DNA of 64,000 nucleotides, from contig NZ_CP172346.1 in assembly GCF_044336245.1 (NCBI RefSeq), positions 2,852,001-2,916,000 of the forward strand, given 5' to 3'. Under the pieces are notes generated by a model. It worked only from the letters and a program-made list of their open reading frames with translations, was not told the origin of the DNA and searched no databases. Positions within the stretch are counted from its first letter, which is position 1; every line of letters starts with the position of its first letter. Shown here in pieces: positions 19,016-28,310 of the stretch. The position numbers and the translations under genes were made by a program. The stretch is from Schlesneria sphaerica. GTDB taxonomy: Bacteria > Planctomycetota > Planctomycetia > Planctomycetales > Planctomycetaceae.

Positions 19016-19735
19016 ATGTTTGGCCGAAACATGTCGCGAGAATGGTTCAGCCTCGAAGAGCTGGCTCGTCAATTGGGGCGAGACCGCCGCGAGATCGAGA
19101 AACTCGTCCAGCGCGGTCGTATACCGGGGCGCAAAATGGCGGGCGAGTGGCAGTTTCACCCCACTGAGATCACTCATTGGCTGGAACAGGAAATGCGTGA
19201 GTACACCGATCGCGAATTGGCTGTTCTTGAGCAGACACACCGCTCAGCCGAGTTCGCAGATCCCCATCCGATCTCAGCACTCCTGCGTCCCGAAACGGTG
19301 CTGGTCCCTCTCGAAGCCCGCACGCGACGCTCGGTCCTGGAAAGCCTCGTCGAACTGGCTGGACGGACCTGGGAAGTCTGGCAACCCGCGGCTCTGCTGG
19401 CTGCCATTCAGGAACGCGAAACCGTCCTGTCCACCGCATTCGAGAACGGTGTTGCGATTCCCCATCCGCGGAACCCGCTTCCCGACGCGCTGGGTCAGTC
19501 AGTGATCGCCTTTGGCCGACTGCCATCAGGCATCCCGTTCGGAGCCCCCCATCACGTCATGACGGATATGTTCTTTCTGGTCGTCTGTCGCGACTCGCGA
19601 ACTCATCTGCACGTTCTGGCAAGACTCGGGCGGTTGTTACAAACCCCCGGTTTTGTGGATGAACTTCGCGCCGCAGAAGACAGTGCCACCGCCTACGAAG
19701 TCATCGTCCAGGCCGACCAGCAGTTCATCGTCTGA
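19016..19735 (+). CDS. Helix-turn-helix / PTS EIIA (fructose-mannitol type) fusion protein
   Basis: A 239-residue protein. Residues 7-60 form an excisionase/MerR-like DNA-binding domain (SLEELARQLGRDRREIEKLVQRGRIPGRK, then a WQFHPTEITHWLEQ wing). Residues 85-235 form a PTS_EIIA_2 domain with the phosphorylatable His in GVAIPHPR at His150, followed by the family strand GIPFGAP and FFLVVCRDSRTHLHVLARL. An ATG five codons later (MSREWFS) is an alternative start. No sugar-specific EIIB/EIIC is nearby, so it probably acts as a regulator whose DNA binding responds to phosphorylation, as in PTSNtr (inference). Confidence 0.85.
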   Translation: MFGRNMSREWFSLEELARQLGRDRREIEKLVQRGRIPGRKMAGEWQFHPTEITHWLEQEMREYTDRELAVLEQTHRSAEFADPHPISALLRPETVLVPLEARTRRSVLESLVELAGRTWEVWQPAALLAAIQERETVLSTAFENGVAIPHPRNPLPDALGQSVIAFGRLPSGIPFGAPHHVMTDMFFLVVCRDSRTHLHVLARLGRLLQTPGFVDELRAAEDSATAYEVIVQADQQFIV

Positions 19736-19999
19736 CACACTCTTCCAGCGAACTCACAAAGCCGGGTGGCACCAGTTGACCTGGCTTTTTTCTTTCACAC
19801 CGTAAGCCGCTCCGTTCGCGAACGGTCTCCCGCAGCGTGTGCGCTCAAGTTGGCTATGGCAGCCGGAAACGTGATCAGTCGCTCCTTTGTTGGGGAATCG
19901 TCATCGCGGTGTCGCTCCCGCTTGTCCGGATGGCAAGTCGCGCGCCCCGGATTGTCCTTACCGGGTTACGATGAAGCCACTTTGATCCTCCCGAAACGC

Positions 20000-20029
20000 C
20001 ACGACCGTGTGCGATCGCACACGGTCGTG
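20000..20029. terminator. Perfect 30-bp palindrome between convergent genes
   Basis: The 15-nt half CACGACCGTGTGCGA is followed at once by its exact reverse complement with no loop; the centre is TGCGATCGCA. It lies between the ends of the HTH-EIIA gene and the Gly-rich gene. It can fold as a strong hairpin on either strand and so may be a bidirectional terminator, but there is no U tract. A protein-binding or recombination site is possible. The rest of 19736-20057 holds nothing recognisable. Confidence 0.6.
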
Positions 20030-20057
20030 AAAGTCGGATGGACGGTTCCCGTCACCA

Positions 20058-22856
20058 TTACTGGACGGCAGGGGGAACTCCATCCTGTTCGGCCGTGAAG
20101 TTCAGACCAGGCACATTCTCTGCCGAACCTGGCGGCTTGAACGAGAACGACTTCTTCCCTTCGTCATAAGTGATCTTCCCCGCCAGCGGTGGGCCCTCCT
20201 GCTGACCCAGCACCAGCACATCATCCTGATAGCCAGCTTGTCCCTGAATCGTTTGTGTACGCCCATCTTGCGTCACAGCCCAGGTGAACTCGCCGCCCGA
20301 CTTGAGAACGAGGATGATTTTCACCTTTGGATCGGGCGAAGCGACCCAGGTTCCCTGCAGCTTTTCCGGTGGCGGAGGAGGAGCGGCCTGATCCCCGGCT
20401 GCCAGAGTTGTCCCGTCGCCATCAGGAGCCGGCGTTGGCACGGAGACTGACTCGCTCGACAGCTTTCGCTGAACCTCTTTGACCTCCTCCGTGGGATTCA
20501 AGGTCTTGGCGAGCTTCGCAGAGAGCGTGTCGTCCGGCTGCAGCTTCACAACCTCACCAAACTGCTTACCGGCTGCTTCTTTCGAACCTTGCGCCAGGTA
20601 AATGTAGGCCAACTGGAACTGTGCCGCTGCCGAGTTGGGATTGTCTTTCACGTAATTCTCAAGTTGCCGAAGCTGGTCTGTATAGACGTCGATGCTCGAA
20701 TAGAGATTGATCATCGTCGCCCAATCCCAGCTTGGTCCCGCAGACAGCACGGCGTAGTTGACAGCGGCCGCTTCGTCATACCGTTTCAGTGCAAACAGAC
20801 AAAGTGCACGGAACTCGTGCAGGACGGGATCCGATGGCAGTTGAACCAGGGCCTGATCGGCCAGACTTAACGCCCGTCCAAAGTCGTCGGCCTTGAAGCT
20901 TTCTCTCGCCGATTCGAAGACCTTCTGCGCAGATTCGGCTGCCGTCGGCTCGGGTGGAGCCGCCGTCGTGTCGATCGGCTTCGAGTAGTCATAGGCGACA
21001 ATTGTTTGCGAGGTAGTGGGCTGTGCACTTCCCACTTCCACCACGACCGGTTGAGGCTGCTGAATGACCACCGTCTGGGTTGCCGGTGTGATGTAAGGAT
21101 TGGCATAGCTGCCATACATCCAATCGGATGAGATCGAACTGAGCCCCCAGCTTCCATAAACGGGCGCGGCCCAGGCAGACGGGAAGTAGCTGTAGCTGCT
21201 GTAAGCGATGCCTGGGTTGAAAAGCGCGTTCACGCCCCATGAGGTCACCAGTCCGGCGCCAAAGCCACCCCAGAAGTTTCCACCCCCGTGGTACCAGTTT
21301 CCATAGTTCGCGCCGCTCCAGCCGGGTCCATAGTAGTTGTTGTTAATGACGTTCCCGCCACCCCCATACCACGGACGGCCGCCCCAGCCACCACCCCAGC
21401 GGCCACCGCCGCCCCAATTACCGCCATTCCAGTTTCCACCACCCCAATTTCCGCCTCCCCAGTTACCTCCGCCCCAATTCCCACCACCCCAACCCCCGCC
21501 CCAATTGCCTCCAGGCCGATTGATGACGGTGTTGTGATTGTTATTGATGTTGACGTTGTTACCGATGTTATTTCCGCTATTCCAGTTACCCCAGTTCCCT
21601 CCACCGGGCCGGTTGCCGTGAACGCCGCCGTTGCCAAGGCCAGGTCGGCCGCCACCGCCGGGGCGATTGCCATTCCAGGGTGGCCGATTTCCGGCCCACT
21701 GGCCGCCGCCACCCCCACCGGGACGGTTCCCCCCCGGTCGATTCCCACCGATTTGACCAGGGGGAAGCTTGTTTCCAGGCGATGTGCCACCGCCAATGGG
21801 AGGTCGCACTCCCCCGCCGGGATACGCACCGATCTGTCCGGGAAGTGGTCGTGCACCCCCGCCGGGACGATTTCCCCCCTGCCATGGTGGACGATTATTC
21901 GAGCCCCCCGGCCCGGTCGTAATCGGAGGACGAAAACCCGCTCCAATGTCACCAGGGCGAGTTCCCGGTCCTATCCCGGGTCCCGTTCCCGGTCGACTGC
22001 CGATCTGCCCGGGCAACGTTGAGGGACCACCCGTACCCGTCCCAGGGCGACTGCCGCTGCCGGGGCGGTTTCCAATGCCGGGCCGATTGCCGATCTGGCC
22101 TGGCAAAGTGACACCGGGGCGAGTCCCCGGGCGATTTCCGACTTGTCCGGGCAACGTGGAAGGTCCCGTTCCGATTCCAGGACGGTTTCCGATCTGACCT
22201 GGCGGACGGCTTCCCCCTCCCTGAATCCCTCCGGGACGATTAGTCCCCGTGATCCCACCAGGCCGGTTCCCCGAGACACCTGGAATAGTGGGCCGAACAC
22301 CTCCGGCGATTCCTCCGGAAGGACGGTTGCCCCCTCCCGGTCCACCGATCTGACCTGGACGAGTATTCGGTCGATTCTGAATCGTGGGACGCTGACCTCC
22401 GGCGGTCACGCCGCCGGGCAGGTTCGGCCTGTTCATTCCGCCCATATTCGGCCGATTGCCCATCCCCGGATTGGGCATACTGGGCCGTGACATCCCCGAA
22501 GGACGATTGGACATCGGGTTATTGACCATTCCGCCCATATTGGATGGACGGCTGGGCATCGAGGGGCGAGCCATCTGGGTTGGCGGGCGAGTCATTCCAC
22601 CTCCGCCACCTCCGCCTGGTCGCGACATCCCCCCACCACCACCGGGGCGGGCCATTCCGCCGCCGCCACCACCAGGCCGCGACATGCCTCCCATCGGATG
22701 TGACATTCCACCACCTGGTCGGCCGCCACCGCCACCGCCCCCACCCGGGCGTCCTCCGCCTCCACCTCCCGGTCGCCCGCGCTGAGCGAAAGTGGGAGGG
22801 GTAAGGAATGACAGGCAGACCGCAACCATCAGAGAAACAGCGAGTCGCTTGTACAT
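20058..22856 (-). CDS. Secreted Gly/Asn/Arg/Pro-rich protein with C-terminal TPR domain
   Basis: A 932-residue protein with a signal peptide (MYKRLAVSLMVAVCLSFLTPPTFAQ). Residues 26-420 are low complexity with repeated PGQIGNRPG/GNRPG units. Residues 420-520 carry GGGNWGGGNW tracts and an Asn-rich NNVNINNNHN stretch. A Tyr/Trp/Ser-rich segment follows (520-620), then TPR-like helical repeats from about 637 to 800 (SFKADDFGRALSLADQAL, RYDEAAAVNYAVL, AQFQLAYIYLAQGSKE). The last 100 residues form a small beta-rich domain (GTWVASPDPKVKIILVLKSG). Likely an envelope scaffold; function unknown. It lies 119 bp behind the SnoaL-like gene on the same strand. Composition makes several other frames open. 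Confidence 0.8.
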   Translation of the reverse strand: MYKRLAVSLMVAVCLSFLTPPTFAQRGRPGGGGGGRPGGGGGGGGRPGGGMSHPMGGMSRPGGGGGGMARPGGGGGMSRPGGGGGGGMTRPPTQMARPSMPSRPSNMGGMVNNPMSNRPSGMSRPSMPNPGMGNRPNMGGMNRPNLPGGVTAGGQRPTIQNRPNTRPGQIGGPGGGNRPSGGIAGGVRPTIPGVSGNRPGGITGTNRPGGIQGGGSRPPGQIGNRPGIGTGPSTLPGQVGNRPGTRPGVTLPGQIGNRPGIGNRPGSGSRPGTGTGGPSTLPGQIGSRPGTGPGIGPGTRPGDIGAGFRPPITTGPGGSNNRPPWQGGNRPGGGARPLPGQIGAYPGGGVRPPIGGGTSPGNKLPPGQIGGNRPGGNRPGGGGGGQWAGNRPPWNGNRPGGGGRPGLGNGGVHGNRPGGGNWGNWNSGNNIGNNVNINNNHNTVINRPGGNWGGGWGGGNWGGGNWGGGNWGGGNWNGGNWGGGGRWGGGWGGRPWYGGGGNVINNNYYGPGWSGANYGNWYHGGGNFWGGFGAGLVTSWGVNALFNPGIAYSSYSYFPSAWAAPVYGSWGLSSISSDWMYGSYANPYITPATQTVVIQQPQPVVVEVGSAQPTTSQTIVAYDYSKPIDTTAAPPEPTAAESAQKVFESARESFKADDFGRALSLADQALVQLPSDPVLHEFRALCLFALKRYDEAAAVNYAVLSAGPSWDWATMINLYSSIDVYTDQLRQLENYVKDNPNSAAAQFQLAYIYLAQGSKEAAGKQFGEVVKLQPDDTLSAKLAKTLNPTEEVKEVQRKLSSESVSVPTPAPDGDGTTLAAGDQAAPPPPPEKLQGTWVASPDPKVKIILVLKSGGEFTWAVTQDGRTQTIQGQAGYQDDVLVLGQQEGPPLAGKITYDEGKKSFSFKPPGSAENVPGLNFTAEQDGVPPAVQ

Positions 22857-22975
22857 TGTGAGACACCCTGGAGCAAAGCGTTGATGGAAATCAGAATGCG
22901 ATGGCCCGGCAGTTCCCGGTCAACTCGGAACGGCCTCCAATCGAAACGACAGTATTCAGGCCCGAAAGCTCGGAA

Positions 22976-23977
22976 TTATTTCGCAGGGGCTGGCTTCGCC
23001 GGAACTCCGGGCGCTGGTGCCGCAGGATTGTTGGCGGCGGGTGCCGCAGCTTTATCACCCACAGCAGGAGCCTTGCGAACCATCATGATCTCATCAATAT
23101 CGGGCGCGATTTCTCCACCAATGATGCGATCGAATGAACTCGTCTTCAGTGCATCCTTGCCGACGATGGTGACGACCTGAGTCGCCGAATTGGGCAGTCC
23201 GTTGGACAGATTCCCGGCAGCACGAAGGACCCACTGATCATCTGCCACGCGGATCCAGGTGGCTTCGCCCCGTCCCCCGGCCGAATCAAACAACCATGAG
23301 CGAATCTGGCCTGCCTGTGGATCATAAGCCAGAACCATCAGACTGCTGTGACTCCCTTCTTCCCCTTCCGAGATGGTCGTCTTTCGCGTGAGATAGGCTT
23401 TGTTCTCGCCCCACTGCACAACGGAGTGAATCTTGAGATCACCACCCTGGTCGACCCACTCGCCGATCATCCATTCCAGTTCAGCCAGCCGGTCGGCGGG
23501 AGAAATGTCATCCTGCGAGGAAGGAAGATCACGGATTTCCGCCAGCTTCCAGACGTTGTCTTTCTTGACCACCAGCGAAACAAAGCGATTGATGATCGGG
23601 GCTTCATTGGGGGCCGTGTGTGACGAGGAACCTTCAATCTGTGCCACATCAGGTGTGATGTAACGAATGGATTCGATCTGCGAATCGAGCTTGTAGGTCG
23701 ACGACTGTGCAAAGCCCTCGGCAAACTGCGCCGCAATCGAGGTCTTGCCCCGGATTACCGCTCCCTCAACGTCGATCAGCGTGGCATCGTCCGTGAAATA
23801 ACCTGACAGCGCGTCACTGTTATGGCTGTTGTAGGCCTTCACAAATCCTTCGACGCGTTCTTTGATTGCCGCATCGGCAGCAGCGTTGGTACTCGCCTGG
23901 GCCATTGCTACAGAATTGGCGGTGAGCACGATTCCGAGCAGTAACGATCCGAAACCTGTCAGGTTGCCAAGTCTCAT
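22976..23977 (-). CDS. Secreted SnoaL-like/DUF4440 (SgcJ-EcaC type) protein
   Basis: About 333 residues. Start chosen at the ATG giving MRLGNLTGFGSLLLGIVLTANSVAMA, a signal peptide with an AGAAGGA ribosome binding site. Residues 30-150 are an NTF2-like cone domain of the SgcJ/EcaC type (VEGFVKAYNSHNSDALSGYF, then DDATLIDVEGAVIRGKTSI). A second part from about 165 (ELEWMIGEWVDQ, LMVLAYDPQAGQIRSW) resembles the lipocalin-like DUF1579 module. The C-terminus is Ala/Pro-rich. Domain fusions like this are common in planctomycetes; the activity is unknown. Upstream of and possibly cotranscribed with the Gly-rich TPR gene. Confidence 0.78.
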   Translation of the reverse strand: MRLGNLTGFGSLLLGIVLTANSVAMAQASTNAAADAAIKERVEGFVKAYNSHNSDALSGYFTDDATLIDVEGAVIRGKTSIAAQFAEGFAQSSTYKLDSQIESIRYITPDVAQIEGSSSHTAPNEAPIINRFVSLVVKKDNVWKLAEIRDLPSSQDDISPADRLAELEWMIGEWVDQGGDLKIHSVVQWGENKAYLTRKTTISEGEEGSHSSLMVLAYDPQAGQIRSWLFDSAGGRGEATWIRVADDQWVLRAAGNLSNGLPNSATQVVTIVGKDALKTSSFDRIIGGEIAPDIDEIMMVRKAPAVGDKAAAPAANNPAAPAPGVPAKPAPAK

Positions 23978-24878
23978 CGGTGCGATTCCTTCTGGAGAGA
24001 GAACACGTGATATCGAACGACGAGCCGCAGCTCGACATGATCGACGCGCGCGATGGTGAACGACACAAGATTGAGTGTGAGTTGAGATCGTGCCAGCCGT
24101 GGCGATCCATCGAAGTGACGGGGCGATCCATCTGTGAGAAGTAATGATTATACTGATACCGAAATCCAAACCTGCTATCAAGTCGGTACCAGCTCAGACG
24201 ATGAGCACATTCCCGTCTGCGATCCTCATTCATAGGGACGCGACAACCCACAGAAACAGACCGGCATCCACTCTTCGACAGCCGTCATCATGCGACGCAG
24301 TTCAAGGTGAATCCCCACCGCTGCGGCTTCTCTGTTATGTCGCAATCGATTCTCTCCTCTCATCACACCGTGACGGTGCAGGACCTCGCAACCTCCAGTG
24401 GCGGGGAGCCCCGACACCGCCGCGACGGTCGCTCAGTGAACGCGAGACCCCAGCCCGCTTCGCGGACACTCTCGCAGGATTATACGCCTGTCGTCGACAC
24501 ATCGCGGCAGACTGTGCCTGTTGCGGCAACCGGGATAACGCCAGAATGATGGGGATTTCTTCCTTAACCCCCTGACGAGGATTTCGATTGCCGATATAGG
24601 AGAACAGACAATGAATGTCGGCCACGGGACAGACTCCGATCACGAGCCCATCGGCAGTCGCTGCCGGTAGTTGCCCAAATTGCAGCCGTAATTGACCGAA
24701 GAGACCGAAACGAGGCTCGCCTGAAGAAGACCTGAAATCGCGCAGCGAGTTTTATTCGGGGTCGCCCCCGTGCGTATCCTTTACATAGTCTGAAGGCTGG
24801 ACCTTACGAACACACGAGTCCCGGACACGACCTCCGGGACTCACCCACAACAGGCATGTCGGGCAGCAAGGGAATACT
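23978..24878. other. Long divergent intergenic region, about 900 bp
   Basis: Lies between the divergent SnoaL-like and PilM-like genes. The open frames here (up to about 140 codons) have no family features, no good ribosome binding site and shifting frame, so I call none. No repeat or RNA gene recognised. Promoters for both directions are presumably here. Confidence 0.4.
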
Positions 24879-26375
24879 ATGGCCGATCTACTGGCCCTCA
24901 GCTGGGATCGAAATCGACTGACCGGGATCGAATTCAGCCCGACCGCGGCCGACCCCAGGGTGGCCGGGGGGTTCAGTGTGAGCTGGCCCGAGCAACCCGT
25001 CAGCGCGAAGTGGCTGCGTGAAACCCTGCGCCGACACAATATCAACGCCAAACAGGTCGTCGTGGCGCTGGCTCGCGAAGACGCCGTGCTGAGACTGCTG
25101 GAACTCCCGTCCGTGCCCGATGACGAGTTGCCGACACTCGTCCGGTTTCAGGCCGCAGCACGTACCGCTCAATCGCTCGACCAGCTGCTGCTTGACTATC
25201 TTCCTCTGCCGCTGCGCGCGGGGGTCTCACAGAAAGAAGTCTGGCTGGCCACAGCACTGCTGTCGACCGTTACCCCGCTTCGCACCTTGCTGGAAGAGGC
25301 AGGTCTCGACCTGACTCATCTGACGCTCAGCTCGCTCGCACTGACGGAACTGATTGCGCGCGGCGAGGCAAAACAGGCGATCGAGACTTCGGGGGCCAGC
25401 CTGATTGTGTTACGAGATCAGGCCCGCATGGAACTGGCGGTGGTTTCGCAGCGTCAGTTGATCGCAGCACACGCGGTGAAGTGGTCGTCGATCAACGACA
25501 TTCCACCGGTGACCAAGATGCTGGCCGAGGTCTCGCGGTTGCTGGTTCAGGTTCAGGCGTGGCTGCCAGAAGGGACATTGCACCGGGCCTGGGTGATCGG
25601 GGACGACGCTGATGTGGGTGAACTTCCTGCGGCACTGGCGAAACGCTGGAACTGTCCCGCGGAGAGGTTTGATCCGTTTCTGCAAAGCGGAATTTCTGGG
25701 GGATCAGCAAAGCTGGAAGGTCCCTCGTCCCATTACGCGATTGCTGCTGGACTGGCATTCACACAGTCCGGAGCGATCACGCCCAAACTGGACCTGCTGA
25801 ATCCCCGTCAGCCCCCGCCGAAGCGGGATCCCCGCAAGCCCTACTATGCTGCCGCCGCTGCTGCAGCACTCCTCGTTCTGGCAACGGGGACCGCCGTGGT
25901 CCAGCAAAGTCTGGCCGCGTACGACACTGAGATTAATCAGAATCAGCTCAGGGAATCGAAACTCAAGGACCAGTTGAAAGAGGGTGAACCGACCTTCGTG
26001 GCGTCGAAGGCTCTGGAGGACTGGCGTGCCCGTGGCGTCAACCAGTTGCAACAGATTGCCGAACTTCATCAGGTCATGGAAGGGACCGATAAACTGGTCA
26101 TTTCCGATTATCGATTCGACCCCGGCAGTGGCGATTCCATCGCCCGAATTAAAGCGGCAGGAAACGCGAAAACACGCTTCGAGGCCGAGCAGTTCGCTCA
26201 GCGTCTGGCCGATCTGCCGAAGTTCCAGAACGGCATCAAACAAAAGCCGATCACCTCCGGCAAGGGTGACTCGGAATACCAGAACCGGTTTGAAGTCGAA
26301 ATGGAAATGGGCCCGCAACGACTCAAACCCGCCCCTCCCGCGAAACCGCCGTCGCCCCCCGCCGCAAAACCATGA
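24879..26375 (+). CDS. PilM-PilN fusion-like protein (type IV pilus / type II secretion platform)
   Basis: A 498-residue protein. Residues 1-300 have the actin-like PilM/GspL fold pattern: LLALSWDRNRLTGIEF, VVVALAREDAVLRLLELPSVPDDEL with the usual bias to Leu-Pro-x-x-x-x-x-Glu, then HYAIAAGLAF. The PilN-type junction LDLLNPRQPPPKRD follows at about 305, then one transmembrane helix (about 321-345), a coiled coil (YDTEINQNQLRESKLKDQL) and a periplasmic ferredoxin-like part. A Pro/Ala tail ends it. In pili, PilM sits in the cytoplasm and binds the PilN tail; here both appear in one chain. The next gene is 101 bp downstream and PilO-like. An AAGGGAA site precedes the ATG. Confidence 0.75.
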   Translation: MADLLALSWDRNRLTGIEFSPTAADPRVAGGFSVSWPEQPVSAKWLRETLRRHNINAKQVVVALAREDAVLRLLELPSVPDDELPTLVRFQAAARTAQSLDQLLLDYLPLPLRAGVSQKEVWLATALLSTVTPLRTLLEEAGLDLTHLTLSSLALTELIARGEAKQAIETSGASLIVLRDQARMELAVVSQRQLIAAHAVKWSSINDIPPVTKMLAEVSRLLVQVQAWLPEGTLHRAWVIGDDADVGELPAALAKRWNCPAERFDPFLQSGISGGSAKLEGPSSHYAIAAGLAFTQSGAITPKLDLLNPRQPPPKRDPRKPYYAAAAAAALLVLATGTAVVQQSLAAYDTEINQNQLRESKLKDQLKEGEPTFVASKALEDWRARGVNQLQQIAELHQVMEGTDKLVISDYRFDPGSGDSIARIKAAGNAKTRFEAEQFAQRLADLPKFQNGIKQKPITSGKGDSEYQNRFEVEMEMGPQRLKPAPPAKPPSPPAAKP

Positions 26376-26476
26376 CACCCTGCGGGACCTGCTCGAATCA
26401 GTTCGTCAGGCCCCACTCTCCCTGTTTGACATCGCCGGGATCAGTTTGCCTCGCCTTTGAATCGTGGATTGGAATC

Positions 26477-28171
26477 ATGCAACCTCGCGAAAAACTCATC
26501 CTGGGAATCCTGGTCGGCTTCGTCGTGGTCTGGCAGGGAAGCGGTTGGGCATACTCCGTCATTTTCGGCCCCTTCCAGGCGCGCAGCGAGCAGCTTGAGC
26601 GGCTGACAAAATCGGTCGCCGAGAAGGACGACCTGCTCTTGAATCTGGCTCGATCTGCCAAGACGTTGAAAGAAGCGCGTCAGATCAGTCTGCCACCCGA
26701 TGGAGGGAAGCTCAAACGCCCGGACGCTTCCAACGCCGAACGACTGTATCAGCGCTGGTTGACTGACTTGGGGGAACTGTGCGAAATGGAAGACCTGAAG
26801 GTCTCGCCCGCGCGCCGCGCACTCAAAGGGAACGAGTACGTTTCCGTTGGAATTCGACTCGAAGCCGAAGCCCGCTACGAACAGATCGTCCGCTTCCTCG
26901 ATCTCTTCTATCGCACCAACCTGCTGCATCGTATCTCGCAGTTGCACATCAGTTCGCCCGAAGTCGAAGGCGATCCGTTCATGAAGGTCTCGCTCGAGGC
27001 CGAGGGGATCGCGCTCGTGGATGCCCCGACGCGTCGTACGTTGTTTCCTCAAACGAACCTCACAGCGGACACCCCGGAAGACGCCACCGCCATCGAGGTC
27101 GAAGTTGGCGACGACTTCCCCAAAGAGCCCGGGTTTCAGATCCGCATTGAAAATGAATTCATGACCGTCACGGAGATGGAAGGTGGGAAATGGACAGTGA
27201 CCCGCGGCGTCGACCAGACATCCTCGTCCCTGCACGAAGAGGGTTCGCTGGTTGAACTTGTTCGCCAGATTCCGGGGTTGCCACAACCGACTCAGGAAGC
27301 CTTTTCCCAGCTCGTTTCGGCGAACATTTTCGTCAAGCCCGCACCACCCTACAAGATGCAACTCGCGCCGATCACCGAACGCCCTTTCGTACGGGGCAAG
27401 GCAATCGAACTGACGTTAAACGCAGTCAGCTATGATACATCAAAGGGAAAACCGCAGTTCTCTCTCGTTGGGGATCCCCCCGCAAACTTGCGACTCGATA
27501 AATCAGGTCGTCTGACATGGCGACCCGGCAACGACGTGAAACAGGATGCTTACCCGCTCAAGATCGAGATTCGGCACCCGTCGGCGCCGCAAGGCGTCCT
27601 GACGGAAACAGTGACGATCCGACTGCGGGATGCAAACCCCATCCCCAAACTGGCAGACACACCTCCCCCCGTCGTCTATCTCAACCGGGACTGGAAATTT
27701 CAGCCCGAACTCGTCAACAACCCGGACTCGACGGCCCGCTACACGTGGAAGCTTGGTAAGCCCATTGAAGGGCTCTCAATCAATGACCGTACCGGGGAAT
27801 TGACCTGGGCCCCCGGAGACGCCATTCCCACGGGTGAACTGACCGTGCCACTGGTTGTCACCGACAATGATTCTCCACCCCAGTCGACCACGCTGGCGCT
27901 GAAGCTGGACGTTCAGGATGATGAAGCGTTCTTCACGCGTCTCAATATGATCTTTCGACAAGGAGACGTGAAGCGCGCCTTTTTCTACGATGCCTCCCGA
28001 AATAAAACGACGGAGTTGCACGAGGGGGATGAGTTCTCGGTCGCGGAACTTCAGGGAACGGTCAAAGAAATTAACCGAAACCACATCATCCTGAAGATCG
28101 GCAAGAAGGAACTACGCCTCAATTCGGGACAGACACTGAGAGAAGCACAATCACCGGTGGTGCGACGATAA
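26477..28171 (+). CDS. PilO-like protein with Ig-like repeats and PilP/GspC-like C-terminus
   Basis: About 564 residues. The ATG at 26477 gives MQPREKLILGILVGFVVVW, a short cytoplasmic tail and one transmembrane helix (7-28), then a coiled coil (30-60) and a PilO/GspM-like ferredoxin domain (NEYVSVGIRLEAEARYEQIV, then FLDLFYRTNLLHRISQLHI at 115-160). Two cadherin/Ig-like modules follow at about 305-390 and 395-480 (putative-Ig pattern LRLDKSGRLTWRPG, LSINDRTGELTWAPG). The last 80 residues (ELHEGDEFSVAELQGTVKEI, then ILKIGKKELRL) resemble the PilP/GspC homology domain. A second, separate module at about 205-285 is unassigned. It reads as an alignment-complex protein with extra periplasmic length. 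Confidence 0.65.
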   Translation: MQPREKLILGILVGFVVVWQGSGWAYSVIFGPFQARSEQLERLTKSVAEKDDLLLNLARSAKTLKEARQISLPPDGGKLKRPDASNAERLYQRWLTDLGELCEMEDLKVSPARRALKGNEYVSVGIRLEAEARYEQIVRFLDLFYRTNLLHRISQLHISSPEVEGDPFMKVSLEAEGIALVDAPTRRTLFPQTNLTADTPEDATAIEVEVGDDFPKEPGFQIRIENEFMTVTEMEGGKWTVTRGVDQTSSSLHEEGSLVELVRQIPGLPQPTQEAFSQLVSANIFVKPAPPYKMQLAPITERPFVRGKAIELTLNAVSYDTSKGKPQFSLVGDPPANLRLDKSGRLTWRPGNDVKQDAYPLKIEIRHPSAPQGVLTETVTIRLRDANPIPKLADTPPPVVYLNRDWKFQPELVNNPDSTARYTWKLGKPIEGLSINDRTGELTWAPGDAIPTGELTVPLVVTDNDSPPQSTTLALKLDVQDDEAFFTRLNMIFRQGDVKRAFFYDASRNKTTELHEGDEFSVAELQGTVKEINRNHIILKIGKKELRLNSGQTLREAQSPVVRR

Positions 28172-28230
28172 CTTCACCCCCGTGCGGGGTGACACCGCCC
28201 GCACGCTGCCCGGAAGTTCGCGCCCCCGTC

Positions 28231-28310
28231 AACCCCCGTCAACCCCCGTCAACCCCCGTCAACCCCCGTCAACCCCCGTCAACCCCCGTCAACCCCCGTC
28301 AACCCTCGTC
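28231..28310. repeat. 10-bp tandem repeat (AACCCCCGTC), seven perfect copies plus one variant
   Basis: Seven exact copies run from 28231 to 28300, followed by one with a single substitution (AACCCTCGTC) and preceded by a partial copy. It lies in the 325-bp gap between the PilO-like gene and the DUF1501 gene. There are no spacers, so it is a minisatellite, not CRISPR. An open frame through it encodes only PVNPRQPPST repeats and is not credible as a gene. Confidence 0.95.

Noticed and set aside
21245..22022. Overlapping frames of about 240 codons in the Gly-rich TPR gene
   Set aside because: By-products of GGN-type codon repeats; the main frame has the signal peptide and TPR domain.
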